DNA from: UBA1205 sp045534635
Lineage (GTDB): Bacteria > Bacteroidota > Bacteroidia > Bacteroidales > WCHB1-69
Assembly (NCBI GenBank): GCA_045534635.1
Contig: JAZSKB010000019.1
Location: forward strand, 1-64,000
Length of the DNA: 64,000 nt
Direction of reading: 5' to 3'
Numbering within the stretch: the stretch's first letter is position 1; the number at the start of each line of letters is the position of its first letter. This document shows positions 19,170-28,343 of the stretch, one piece after another. A program made the position numbers and the translations under genes. The notes beneath the pieces are model-generated. The model was not told the DNA's origin. It searched no databases and worked only from the letters and a program-made list of their open reading frames with translations.

Positions 19170-20609
19170 TTATTTACCACTCAATTTTAACATACAAAGT
19201 ATCGTATAAATTATGATTTTAAAATCTAACATGATAGACATATTTTCTATATATCGCAAATCATAATTAAGACGTTCTATCATCTGGTCAACATTTTCTG
19301 CATATCCATAACACACTTGTCCCCATGATGTTACACCCGGCTTTCCACACAATAAAAACTTATAATATGGTGCTTTTTGCATAATTTGGTCTATGTAATA
19401 TTGTCGTTCTGGACGAGGACCTACCAAAGTCATATCTCCCTTCAATACATTGATAAATTGAGGTATTTCATCTAAATGTGTTCGTCTCAAAAAACGACCA
19501 AATTTTGTTATGCGTGAATCGTTTTGTTTTGATAATTGTGGACCATTTTCCTCTGCATTTTCATACATTGAACGGAATTTTATGATATTAAATGGTTTTC
19601 CATTTTTTCCTATACGTTCTTGACGAAAAAATATTTTTCCCGGAGAAGAACGTTTGACTCCAATTGCCAATATCAAATACAAAGGAGACCCCAAAATAAG
19701 CACCAATGAAGAACAGATAATATCCATAATTCTTTTACATATTTTTTGCCATTGTGGTAAAAAATCCAAATCGATACAAATAAAAGGAACTGCCAAAACT
19801 GCAGTATCTTTTACATTAAGCAAAATATGGTCTTCTACATCTGGAGTAACTTTTAGCATTATTTTCGTTGATATTACTTGAGGTATCAATTTATTCAATA
19901 CTGCCAATTTATTTTTTGTTGCCGCAACAATTACTTCTTCAACATTCAATTTTGTTATTATATTTTGCAAGTCTTCACACTGTCCAAGATATTGTAAATC
20001 TTCAACACTTTCGTTTATATCTATTTGGCTTACATCTACATATCCTAAAACATTCATTCCCAAAGTCTGATTTTTTTTGTGCATAATCGCCAACAAAGAT
20101 TTACAACTTTGATAATCGCCAACAAAAATAACATTCAATTTAATTTTTCCTGTGTTTTCCTTACGAATAAAATAGGTTAAAAAAGATAATCTAAACAAAA
20201 GTGTAAAACCTGCAGACAAAACAAACAAGGCAATAAAAAGACGAATATAATCGGTATAATTTGAGATATAATCGTCAAGAATGATAACAAAAAAAAGCAC
20301 AATAGATGCGATAAATGTATGTTGCAATGTTTTAGACAATTCTCTCATTCGAGATTTTCGCCATATTTTGGTATAAGTACCACATATAGTATAAAAGAAT
20401 ATCCAACACAATGGAATAATAGTTATTCCAAGATAAAATTTATAATCACAAAATATCGTATGCCAAAGTTGGTCATTTAAAGTAAAATCACACTCGTGGA
20501 ATTTTCGTAATGAAAAAAAGCAAGCCCAAGCCAATGCTGCAGCAAGAAAATCCATAAAAACATAGGTCCATGTCAATATTTTTTTACGAATAACTATATT
20601 CTTTTTCAT
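19170..20609 (-). CDS. Polyprenyl-phosphate sugar phosphotransferase (WcaJ/EpsE type)
   Basis: This 479-aa membrane enzyme transfers a sugar phosphate to undecaprenyl phosphate as the first step of exopolysaccharide or capsule assembly. Four or five N-terminal helices lie within residues 13-150, followed by a Rossmann-like CoA_binding_3 domain (LNVIFVGDYQSCKSLL near 182). The C-terminal bacterial sugar transferase domain has a membrane hairpin (near 290-312), then SPGKIFFRQERIGKNGKPF, IIKFRSMYENAE, LRRTHLDEIPQFINVLKGDM and VGPRPERQ. These are signature segments. Its start overlaps the preceding lipoprotein stop by 1 nt, so the two are translationally linked. The sugar donor is unknown. Confidence 0.9.
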   Translation of the reverse strand: MKKNIVIRKKILTWTYVFMDFLAAALAWACFFSLRKFHECDFTLNDQLWHTIFCDYKFYLGITIIPLCWIFFYTICGTYTKIWRKSRMRELSKTLQHTFIASIVLFFVIILDDYISNYTDYIRLFIALFVLSAGFTLLFRLSFLTYFIRKENTGKIKLNVIFVGDYQSCKSLLAIMHKKNQTLGMNVLGYVDVSQIDINESVEDLQYLGQCEDLQNIITKLNVEEVIVAATKNKLAVLNKLIPQVISTKIMLKVTPDVEDHILLNVKDTAVLAVPFICIDLDFLPQWQKICKRIMDIICSSLVLILGSPLYLILAIGVKRSSPGKIFFRQERIGKNGKPFNIIKFRSMYENAEENGPQLSKQNDSRITKFGRFLRRTHLDEIPQFINVLKGDMTLVGPRPERQYYIDQIMQKAPYYKFLLCGKPGVTSWGQVCYGYAENVDQMIERLNYDLRYIENMSIMLDFKIIIYTILCMLKLSGK

Positions 20610-21499
20610 TACATGTACACAATTTTAATATTATCCAATAAAAAAGTATCTTTTGCATTTGATGCTCCAGCATATCCTTTGATATACAAATCAAAACTAT
20701 TAACAGCAAAATCTGCAAGATTTATATAATCTGTTAAATTAATATATAATTTTCTCCAATTTTTGATATTAGTAGATTTATTGATATTGGCTATTACTGC
20801 TTGTTCTGCTCTATTGGTTACTGGATTATTGAAATAAACTCCAACCTCTATCGATTGAGTGCTTGAACAATTAAGTTCCAAAAGACACACATTTACATTT
20901 GTTGATGTCAAATAAATTGGCGTTACCGTTTTTAATTCAAAATAGCGAGTTGTATCGGCTTCATTAAATGTGATAATTCCTGCAGTATGATTATTTTCGC
21001 CAACAACATGCAACAATAAATTATCGTCTGCTGTTTTATCAATTCCTTTGCCATCTGACTTAAATTTAATACCCGCATCTTCAAAATCTTCTATAAAATA
21101 AAATTTCGTATAATCTGCATAAGTATAATGAGGACGAATAGTATCAATTTTTCCTTGTTTCAAATTTCGATATTCATCGTAAAGGGAATAAAGATAATTT
21201 ACTATTCGTTGTTGTGGCAATCCATTTTTATATACTACTGGTTGTATTTGAACTCTACAACTTCCAGAACGTAATACCGGAACAAGAGCAGGAATAGTGA
21301 AAGAACCACGGTCTCCATTTTCTCCATCTACAGTGATACGCACATCTTTAATTTGATGAGAGGCACTTCCTTGGTCGTTTTGACATGAAAAACTTACCGT
21401 ATCCACATATATATACGATGGTACATCTACTTGTGGATTACACGCTGTTAAAATAAATCCTAAACTAAAAATCAATACTATACTAATACTACGCATCAA
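20609..21499 (-). CDS. Lipoprotein of unknown function
   Basis: This 296-aa protein has a type II signal peptide with lipobox LTAC (Cys at residue 20). The region after the cysteine starts with NPQVDVPSYIYVDTVSFSC. The rest is beta-rich, with a C-terminal half that looks like a carbohydrate-binding or jelly-roll module (FEDAGIKFKSDG near 155; KLYINLTDY and SFDLYIKGYAGASNAKDTFLLDNIKI at the end). I do not recognise a named family. It lies between a Gfo/Idh oxidoreductase (22 bp upstream) and the sugar transferase (1-nt overlap), so an envelope or polysaccharide role is inferred from context only. Confidence 0.7.
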   Translation of the reverse strand: MMRSISIVLIFSLGFILTACNPQVDVPSYIYVDTVSFSCQNDQGSASHQIKDVRITVDGENGDRGSFTIPALVPVLRSGSCRVQIQPVVYKNGLPQQRIVNYLYSLYDEYRNLKQGKIDTIRPHYTYADYTKFYFIEDFEDAGIKFKSDGKGIDKTADDNLLLHVVGENNHTAGIITFNEADTTRYFELKTVTPIYLTSTNVNVCLLELNCSSTQSIEVGVYFNNPVTNRAEQAVIANINKSTNIKNWRKLYINLTDYINLADFAVNSFDLYIKGYAGASNAKDTFLLDNIKIVYM

Positions 21500-21521
21500 A
21501 TTTATTTTTAGTACTAACGCT

Positions 21522-22529
21522 TTATTTATCTAAATATTGTTTTACTATACGAGCCTGTTCTTCCATACTTTCCATAATGCGGTATGCAATTTGTAAGGCT
21601 TTACTTCCATCTTCTGCGGATACTACACAAGGTATATCGGTTGCAATACTTTTGGCAAACAACGACAATTCCATTTTTATTGCATTCACATTTTGAGAAA
21701 CTGGAGATTCTATAAAAATACGTTTTTTACCTTTATTTTCTCCTAAATCTACAATAAGTGGAAATAAATCATTGTCGTCGGAAGGTTGATAATCTCGCAA
21801 ATGCATAATATCGGCTTTTTTCTCAACAAAATCCATTGTAATATACGCATTAGGTTGAAACAATCGCATTTTACGCATTTTTTTCATTGCAATTCGGCTT
21901 GCTGTTAAATTTGCCGTGGCTCCATTAGAAAATGTAAGACGTGCATTGGCTATATCAGGGCTATGACTAACCACCGCAACTCCATTGGCTGAGACTTCAA
22001 CTACTGAATATGGAATTAAACTCAGTACAATATCAATATCGTGAATCATCAAGTCAAGTACTACAGATACATCTGTACCTCTTGGATTAAACTCTGCTAA
22101 ACGATGTGCTTCGACAAACAATGGTGTCTTAAAAAATGGTTTGGCGTTTAAATACGCATCATTAAACCGTTCTACATGTCCCACTTGTACTTTTAAACGA
22201 TGTTCTTGTGCATATTTCACTACTTCTTCTGCTTCTGAAATAGTGGCAGTAATTGGTTTTTCTAAAAAAACATGCTTACCAAAATTCATTGCTTGCATCG
22301 CCAATTGATAATGTGATATTGTTGGAGTTACAATATCTATTGCATCACAAGCCGCTATAAGTGATTGATATGTATCGTAATACGGAATATGATATTTATC
22401 AACGACTTCCTTTATTGTTGTTGGATTTGTATCGTAAAATCCAACCAACTCTATTTCTTCAATTTGTTGCAGACAAGAGATATGAATTTTTCCCAAATGC
22501 CCTACACCAATAATACCAATTTTTATCAT
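21522..22529 (-). CDS. Gfo/Idh/MocA-family NAD(P)-dependent oxidoreductase
   Basis: The 335-aa protein has an N-terminal Rossmann fold (GIIGVGHLGKIH, residues 4-15). It also has the family catalytic-loop motif EKPIT near 92-96, preceded by GKHVFL. A C-terminal alpha/beta domain follows (RGTDVSVVLDLMIHDIDIVLSL near 147-170, where the His-Asp pair is typical). Such enzymes oxidise or reduce sugars and nucleotide sugars. It leads the run with the lipoprotein and the sugar-phosphate transferase, which points to polysaccharide or LPS sugar metabolism. The substrate is not identifiable from sequence. Confidence 0.87.
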   Translation of the reverse strand: MIKIGIIGVGHLGKIHISCLQQIEEIELVGFYDTNPTTIKEVVDKYHIPYYDTYQSLIAACDAIDIVTPTISHYQLAMQAMNFGKHVFLEKPITATISEAEEVVKYAQEHRLKVQVGHVERFNDAYLNAKPFFKTPLFVEAHRLAEFNPRGTDVSVVLDLMIHDIDIVLSLIPYSVVEVSANGVAVVSHSPDIANARLTFSNGATANLTASRIAMKKMRKMRLFQPNAYITMDFVEKKADIMHLRDYQPSDDNDLFPLIVDLGENKGKKRIFIESPVSQNVNAIKMELSLFAKSIATDIPCVVSAEDGSKALQIAYRIMESMEEQARIVKQYLDK

Positions 22530-22554
22530 ATCATCATTAATATTATCTATTTTG

Positions 22555-22562
22555 CAAAAGTA
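22555..22562 (-). promoter_or_regulatory. -7 box for the oxidoreductase-lipoprotein-transferase unit
   Basis: TACTTTTG on the minus strand lies 25 bp before the oxidoreductase ATG. Confidence 0.5.
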
Positions 22563-22606
22563 TCATTTTTTTTGTTTAATAAAGAGAATTTCATCAAAAT
22601 CCTTTT

Positions 22607-23233
22607 TTATTTTTTTTCGTCAAACACCTTAAATTGAGCATTATGTTTTTTTGCTAAACGAATAAATACTGGCAAAGTCTGTAACATATTTTGGGCTGCT
22701 TTAGGATTATCGTGAAAAACAACAATTCCTCCATATTTGGCTACAGATTTTACTTTGGATAAACATTTTTCAGGAGAAAATCGTTGGTTCCAATCATAAC
22801 TTATTGCTGTCCAAAATACGATACGATATTTTTTTCGTAAATACCACCATTGTCGCAAGCCTATTTTACCATAAGGCGGACGAAACAAATTCGTTTTCAA
22901 AATTTTATCTGCTTGCCCTACATCAGCAATATAATCTTTCAATGAGGTATGCCAACCATTGAGGTGATGCATAGTATGATTGCCTACTCTATGCCCCTCT
23001 TGTTTAATGCGGGTAACAAGTTCTGGACAACGTTGAGCACAATCGCCGACACAAAAAAAAGTTGCCTTAACTGATTCCTGAGCAAGTATTTTCAAAATTT
23101 GCTCCGTCAGTTCTGGTTGTGGTCCATCATCAAAAGTGAGAAAAATTTGCTTTTTTCGGTGAAAAATATGCAAAAATGAAGCTCTAAAAATTAACATCAC
23201 ACCACCAAAAAACAACAATATTAACACAAACAT
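22607..23233 (-). CDS. Polysaccharide deacetylase (NodB-fold) family protein
   Basis: This 208-aa protein has one N-terminal membrane segment (VLILLFFGGVMLIF, residues 2-16), then a NodB domain. Motif 1 is LTFDDGPQP with the catalytic base and metal aspartates. Motif 2 is GNHTMHH with the metal histidines. Motif 3 is FRPPYGK, and the later segments are SYDW and VVFHDNP. All expected catalytic residues seem present. It probably removes acetyl groups from envelope glycans such as peptidoglycan. It is divergent from serS, and the two -7 boxes lie back to back. Confidence 0.88.
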   Translation of the reverse strand: MFVLILLFFGGVMLIFRASFLHIFHRKKQIFLTFDDGPQPELTEQILKILAQESVKATFFCVGDCAQRCPELVTRIKQEGHRVGNHTMHHLNGWHTSLKDYIADVGQADKILKTNLFRPPYGKIGLRQWWYLRKKYRIVFWTAISYDWNQRFSPEKCLSKVKSVAKYGGIVVFHDNPKAAQNMLQTLPVFIRLAKKHNAQFKVFDEKK

Positions 23234-23292
23234 CTATATTACAATCATTTATATTGTTAATTTTTTTCAAAAAAAAACTTTTTTTTATTTGG

Positions 23293-23300
23293 CAAATTTA
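23293..23300 (-). promoter_or_regulatory. -7 box for the polysaccharide deacetylase gene
   Basis: TAAATTTG on the minus strand lies 59 bp before the start codon and only 2 bp from the opposing serS -7 box. Confidence 0.45.
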
Positions 23301-23302
23301 CG

Positions 23303-23310
23303 TAATTTTG
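23303..23310 (+). promoter_or_regulatory. -7 box for serS
   Basis: TAATTTTG ends 18 bp before the serS ATG. Confidence 0.5.
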
Positions 23311-23328
23311 CTCAAATTTTTATATTAA

Positions 23329-24597
23329 ATGATAACATTAAATTTTCTTAGAGAACACCCACAAGAGGTTGTTGAGCGTTTAAAAATAAAAAATTTTGAC
23401 GCAAGTACTTATGTACGTGATATTTTAGAAATTGACAATAACAGAAGAGCACTTCAAAAACAATTAGATGACAACTTAGCAGAACAAAATAGCATAGCAA
23501 AACAAATTGGTCAATTGTTTAGAGAAGGTAAAGCCAATGAAGCACAAATACTTAAAGATAAAACTACTTCATTGAAAAATACCGCAAAAGAAACTGAAAA
23601 TCAATTAATTAATATCGAAAAATCGTTGAACGATATTTTGGTTTTATTACCAAATTTACCACATGCTTCCGTTCCTGCAGGTCATTCTGCCGATGATAAC
23701 GAAGTTATTTTCTCTCAAGGAGATACCTCTCGCGAAGATTGGATGTTGCCTCATTGGGATATTTGTCAAAAACATAAATTATTAGATTTTGAATTAGGTG
23801 TTAAACTTACTGGTGCAGGATTTCCGATATATCGTTCTCAAGGAGCAAGGCTTCAAAGAGCACTAATTAATTTTTTTATTGACAAAGCAATTCTTGCTGG
23901 TTACGAAGAAGTTCAAGTACCTTATCTTGTTAATGAAGATTCTGCTTATGCAACAGGACAACTCCCTGATAAAGAAGGACAAATGTATCATGCTCAATTA
24001 GATAATTTTTATTTAATTCCTACGGCAGAAGTTCCTGTTACCAATATCTACAGAAATGTTATTCTCAAAGAAAGTGATTTTCCTATAAAACATTGTGCTT
24101 ATTCCGCTTGTTTTAGAAGAGAAGCAGGGTCTTATGGAAAAGATGTTCGCGGACTAAATCGTTTACATCAATTCGATAAGGTTGAAATTGTACAAATTGT
24201 TCACCCTCAAAATTCATACAATGTATTGGAAGAAATGAAAGACTATGTATCTTCTTTGTTAGATGCATTGGAATTACCTTACAGAATTGTTAAATTATGT
24301 GGTGGTGATATTAGTTTTACTTCTGCCCTCACTTTCGATTTTGAAGTTTTTGCAAAAGGACAAGCAAAATGGTTAGAAGTTAGTTCCGTTTCTAATTTTG
24401 AATCTTTCCAAGCCAACAGAATGAAATTACGTTTCAAATCTGAAGGAGCAAAATCTCAATTGGCACATACGCTCAATGGTTCTGCTCTTGCTCTACCTCG
24501 CATTTTAGCCTCATTGATAGAAAATCATCAAACAAAAGAGGGTAATATTATTATTCCAAAAGCATTACAGCCTTATACCGGTTTTGAAATTATTTAA
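23329..24597 (+). CDS. serS: Serine--tRNA ligase
   Basis: The 422-aa class II synthetase charges tRNA-Ser. The N-terminal coiled-coil arm that grips the tRNA is at about residues 30-105. Motif 1 surrounds GAGFPIYRSQGARLQRALINFF; the motif-2 segment is CFRREAGSYGKDVRGLNRLHQF; motif 3 ends with NGSALALPRILASLIEN near 390-405. The TAEVPVTN segment that recognises serine is present. The length and all motifs are intact. It is flanked by a -7 box 18 bp upstream and a hairpin terminator 54 bp after the stop, so it is a single-gene unit. Confidence 0.96.
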   Translation: MITLNFLREHPQEVVERLKIKNFDASTYVRDILEIDNNRRALQKQLDDNLAEQNSIAKQIGQLFREGKANEAQILKDKTTSLKNTAKETENQLINIEKSLNDILVLLPNLPHASVPAGHSADDNEVIFSQGDTSREDWMLPHWDICQKHKLLDFELGVKLTGAGFPIYRSQGARLQRALINFFIDKAILAGYEEVQVPYLVNEDSAYATGQLPDKEGQMYHAQLDNFYLIPTAEVPVTNIYRNVILKESDFPIKHCAYSACFRREAGSYGKDVRGLNRLHQFDKVEIVQIVHPQNSYNVLEEMKDYVSSLLDALELPYRIVKLCGGDISFTSALTFDFEVFAKGQAKWLEVSSVSNFESFQANRMKLRFKSEGAKSQLAHTLNGSALALPRILASLIENHQTKEGNIIIPKALQPYTGFEII

Positions 24598-24650
24598 TCT
24601 ATATTTTCTATTGTAAAGATTGTAAATTATCGTCTTCATTTTATAAAAGA

Positions 24651-24681
24651 AAAAACAGGATTTAAATAAATCCTGTTTTTT
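24651..24681 (+). terminator. Terminator of serS
   Basis: A 13-bp stem (AAAAACAGGATTT paired with its complement) has a loop of about 4 nt and ends in TTTTTT. Confidence 0.85.
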
Positions 24682-24716
24682 ATGAATATCGTTTGTTATC
24701 TATTTGCAAACAATTA

Positions 24717-24921
24717 TTATTTACTTCTTTCTAATTCATAGGTAACATTCCATGATTCATTCTCATATATATCTTCCATAATAACAAAATTTTTATATAT
24801 GAGTTTGCCTGATAATTTTAATTTTTTCTTTAAGAATTCAACTTTATCAAAATGATTCTCCATAATGATTACAAAATGAAGAGTTACTATCTATTTCTTT
24901 TCCACAATATTTACAATACAT
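24717..24921 (-). pseudogene. Decayed zinc-ribbon protein gene with frameshift
   Basis: An ATG at 24919-24921 opens a 24-aa frame with the zinc-ribbon start MYCKYCGKEIDS and a partial second knuckle (FCNHYGES, where CxxC would be expected); it stops at 24847-24849. A second frame from 24863 to 24717 encodes 48 residues (VEFLKKKLKLSGKLIYKNFV...), which look like the continuation. Together they suggest one small protein broken by a frameshift and a lost cysteine. It lies between serS and the restriction island, next to another split gene, so this edge looks like a zone of gene decay. Two short independent ORFs are the alternative. Confidence 0.5.
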
Positions 24922-24993
24922 AACTTATATATTTTTGATAATTTAAACTATTCTTAATTTGCATTTTTTAATTTCCGTCTTTTTCTTTATCTA

Positions 24994-25241
24994 TTATTTA
25001 TAACAGATTTTACAAGGTGTTCTGCCTTTTTCCACGGCATAGCTTTTTGTCATTTTTTTATCTCTTTACTGCAACTATTCAATCCGTAGCATTTGCTGGT
25101 GGAATGGTATTTCTTTGAACTCGGCCCCGTGCAGATATATACATAGGTCTCACCGCCGGAGATGCTGTGACTTTCCAATGCCAGCATGCCCAAAGTCTGA
25201 CCTAATAACATTATCGTTAGTAATAACACTTTTTTTGACAT
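24994..25241 (-). CDS. Small secreted Cys-rich protein split by an A7 frameshift
   Basis: The zero frame gives 63 aa (25241-25050). It has a signal peptide (MSKKVLLLTIMLLGQTLGMLA) and the family core YVYICTGPSSKKYH and CYGLNSCSKEIKK, then TGA. In the -1 frame the sequence continues with MTKSYAVEKGRTPCKICYK and stops at 24994-24996. That tail supplies the GRTPCKxC end expected for this Bacteroidota family. The junction is A AAA AAA TGA (T7 at 25053-25059 on the plus strand), a slippery heptamer. So it is either a one-base deletion (pseudogene or assembly error) or a programmed -1 or transcriptional slippage site. The function of the family is not known to me. Confidence 0.65.
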
Positions 25242-25286
25242 AAAATTTAATATATTTTATTGTTTATCAATTGTTTTACAAAACAT

Positions 25287-28200
25287 CTATTCCGACACAT
25301 TCCCATTTTTAAAGTTGAAATACATTGCACGACCCATTTCTTCCATTACTCTGTAAAAGAATTGTTTATCCTCGAAAAGTTTTTGGAATGAATCCATTTG
25401 GTCCTCATAACATTTCATTGCAATCTTTTCAAAATATTTTGGGAAAATGTTTTTGGCAAACATATTCACATCAGAGTTTTTAGCCTGCTTAGACAATTTC
25501 TTTTTCTCTGACAGCATTTTGTCATAGATACTTTCCACTATTACACGGTCTGCTTCCGAGAAGTTCCCCGCATACATCAGGTTGATTTTCTCTATGATAT
25601 TTTCCAACAAGTCTCTCTTTATATCCTTACCTTTTCCTGTACCTCCTTTTTCCCCTTTAAGTGTTTTATCTTCTACACTCGGATTCAATATTATGGCACC
25701 ACTGGGTTGCACTTTGAACAAATGGTGTGTGAGTTTCAATTTTCCTTCCAAATCAACCTTTTCGTGTGGAGTTTTTGGGAGAAGTTTGAACAGAAATTCA
25801 CAAAAGATATAGGTTTTAAAAAGTTCCTTGTCAAAAGTTCGTGCTATTTGTGCCATATAGGCATAGAAACGTATAAAAGAACGTATCAAAGAACGGAACT
25901 TGAATCTATCATCCTCTTCCAACTGGTTGAAATCATCTAAAACAGGTTTCAACAAGCTTGTCAATTTTCCAATTGACACGTTGTTCTGTTCAGACTTATA
26001 CACGTCAAATACGGCATTTTCTGCACTTTCACTCCATAAATGGAAAGACTTTAAATCATTGAGATATTTATACACCATATTTACATCCACAGGTTCTCCA
26101 AGCATTGTGTCCTCATAAAATGGTTGGAATGATGCTTGGATGCTATCAGCAGAATTGCAGAAGTCAAACACATAGGTGTCGTTTTTGTCCGGATGACAAC
26201 GATTAAGTCGGGATAAAGTTTGTACTGCTTTCACTCCTCTCAATCCCTTCAACACAAACATTGTATGCAATAAAGGTTCGTCAAATCCTGTCTGATATTT
26301 CTCTGCAACGATAAGAACGTTAAACATATCACTTGAAAAATACAATGGAAGTGCGGATTCTGATATTTTCATATCAGAGGTGGAATTCATTTGGGTTTCT
26401 GTATATGCTTTTCCTTCGTAATTCACCTCACCGGAAAAAGCGACCAAGGGATGTATATCGGTGTATCCCTTTTTCTTGCAGTAATCCTTCATCGTCAGGT
26501 AGTATCTTACTGCGTGTGCTCTTGACGGAGATACCACCATTGCCTTTGCTTTTCCATTTATTTTATGGAGCGTGATTTCTCTAAATTGTTCCACGATAAC
26601 CTCTATGGTGTTTTCTATTACATACTGATGGTTGTCGTGATAGTCACGAATTGCCTTTGCGGCAGGTGGTTCTTCGTATTCAGGATTTTCGGGGATATTC
26701 TTCACTATTTCGTATGAAGTTTCTATTGGCGTAAAAAACTGCAAAACATCCAATATAAATCCTTCGTCAATTGCCTGCCGCATAGAATAATGATGGAAGG
26801 CGGTATATTTTAAATGTCCTTCTTTGTCTTTCCCGCACACTTCTCCAAAGGTCTGTAAAGTCTTTGGTTTTGGTGTTGCCGTAAAAGCATAGAAGAATTG
26901 ATTTTTATGTTGTCCTTGTGTAAGAAGGGTTTCCACCATCACATCCATTTCGTCTTTGATGGATTCTTCGGTCTTGCCTTCAAGTTCTGCCATTTCTTTT
27001 AATGCTTCATCGGTGTCAGCAAGGGCAGCCTTTAATTTCTCGGCACTCTTGCCCGACTGACTACTATGTGCTTCATCAACGATGATGGCAAATTTCTTTC
27101 CCTTATGGTTGTCAAATTCCTTGTAAATAAGTGGAAATCTATGCAAGGTTGTTATGATAATTCTTTTCTTGTCATTGATAGCATCACGAAGGACAGTTGA
27201 GTTATCTTTGTCGGTGATGGTGGCAATTTGACCTTCATAGTGGTCAAATCCCAAGATGGTGTTTTGTAACTGACGGTTCAATACTCGTCTGTCAGTGATA
27301 ACAAAAACAGATTGGAATACTTCTTTGTCCTCATAGTCGTGCAAAGATGCAAGACGATATGTCAGCCAAGCAATAGAATTTGATTTTCCTGAACCGGCAG
27401 AATGCTGAATCAAATAGTTTCTACCATCCTTTTGACCTTTGGTATCCGCTACCAATTTTTCCACTACATCAAATTGGTGATAACGAGGGAATATAAGTTG
27501 TGTTGTTTTCTTCTTCACTTGTTTTCCATTCTTCAACGATACTTTCGTGGTTTCTTCTTTACTGATATATCGTTGAATAATAGAAAGGAAAGTGTCCCTG
27601 TTTAATATCTTTTCCCATAGATAGGATGTGGCATATCCATCGGGATTTTCAGGATTTCCTCCGTCACCAACGTTGCCGGCACCGTTACTACCTTGGTTAA
27701 ACGGAAGAAAATAGGTATCTTCTCCTTTCAATTCGGTAGTCATTGCCACTTCGTAGAGGTCTACGGCAAAATAGACTAAAATACGGTTGTTGAAGTGAAA
27801 GATAAACTCCTTGGGGTCTCTGTCTTGCCGAAATTGGCGTTTGGCATTTTCCACCGATTGTCCTGTAAGTTGATTCTTTAATTCCAATGCTGCCACAGGA
27901 ATTCCATTTAGGGACAAAACAATATCTATCGTGTTGTTATTTTGTGTGGAATAGGCAAACTGACGTGTCTCGGTTAGAATATTTTGGTGGTATTTCTCCA
28001 CCAATTCCTCATTTAGATTAGAAGCCGGAACAAAGTATGCAAAACGAATTTCTATACCACGGTCTTTTATACCATTCCGCAAAACGTGAATGAGACCATA
28101 GTCACTAACATTTTGTTGAAATATGTTGTATAGTTGTTTCTCCGCCTTCTCGCCATAGACATTCTTATATCTCTGCCAAGTTTTTGGCTGGGTTTTCTCA

Positions 28201-28334
28201 ATAAACAACAACAACACAGGCATATCTATCGCCTTGATTTTGTCATAGGTGTGTTGATTTCCTTTTTCGTATCCTCCGTAATTGAGCAGATACGCCTCTA
28301 TATCATTTTCAAAATTCTTTTCCTTTGTTTGCAT
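25287..28334 (-). CDS. hsdR: Type I restriction endonuclease subunit R
   Basis: This 1015-aa motor and nuclease subunit is of the normal size. The N-terminal PD-(D/E)xK nuclease domain contains NTIDIVLSLNGIPVAALELKNQ (about 155-175, catalytic D and ExK). The SF2 helicase core has Walker A HSAGSGKSNSIAWL (about 310), motif II DEAHSSQSGKS, motif III AFTATP, and late motifs VAEKYQTGFDEP and QTLSRLNRCHP. A C-terminal helical domain follows. It is the last gene of the hsdM-nuclease-hsdS-lipoprotein-hsdR run, starting 9 bp after the lipoprotein stop. It would cut unmodified foreign DNA after translocation. Confidence 0.95.
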   Translation of the reverse strand: MQTKEKNFENDIEAYLLNYGGYEKGNQHTYDKIKAIDMPVLLLFIEKTQPKTWQRYKNVYGEKAEKQLYNIFQQNVSDYGLIHVLRNGIKDRGIEIRFAYFVPASNLNEELVEKYHQNILTETRQFAYSTQNNNTIDIVLSLNGIPVAALELKNQLTGQSVENAKRQFRQDRDPKEFIFHFNNRILVYFAVDLYEVAMTTELKGEDTYFLPFNQGSNGAGNVGDGGNPENPDGYATSYLWEKILNRDTFLSIIQRYISKEETTKVSLKNGKQVKKKTTQLIFPRYHQFDVVEKLVADTKGQKDGRNYLIQHSAGSGKSNSIAWLTYRLASLHDYEDKEVFQSVFVITDRRVLNRQLQNTILGFDHYEGQIATITDKDNSTVLRDAINDKKRIIITTLHRFPLIYKEFDNHKGKKFAIIVDEAHSSQSGKSAEKLKAALADTDEALKEMAELEGKTEESIKDEMDVMVETLLTQGQHKNQFFYAFTATPKPKTLQTFGEVCGKDKEGHLKYTAFHHYSMRQAIDEGFILDVLQFFTPIETSYEIVKNIPENPEYEEPPAAKAIRDYHDNHQYVIENTIEVIVEQFREITLHKINGKAKAMVVSPSRAHAVRYYLTMKDYCKKKGYTDIHPLVAFSGEVNYEGKAYTETQMNSTSDMKISESALPLYFSSDMFNVLIVAEKYQTGFDEPLLHTMFVLKGLRGVKAVQTLSRLNRCHPDKNDTYVFDFCNSADSIQASFQPFYEDTMLGEPVDVNMVYKYLNDLKSFHLWSESAENAVFDVYKSEQNNVSIGKLTSLLKPVLDDFNQLEEDDRFKFRSLIRSFIRFYAYMAQIARTFDKELFKTYIFCEFLFKLLPKTPHEKVDLEGKLKLTHHLFKVQPSGAIILNPSVEDKTLKGEKGGTGKGKDIKRDLLENIIEKINLMYAGNFSEADRVIVESIYDKMLSEKKKLSKQAKNSDVNMFAKNIFPKYFEKIAMKCYEDQMDSFQKLFEDKQFFYRVMEEMGRAMYFNFKNGNVSE

Positions 28335-28343
28335 AATGACTTA

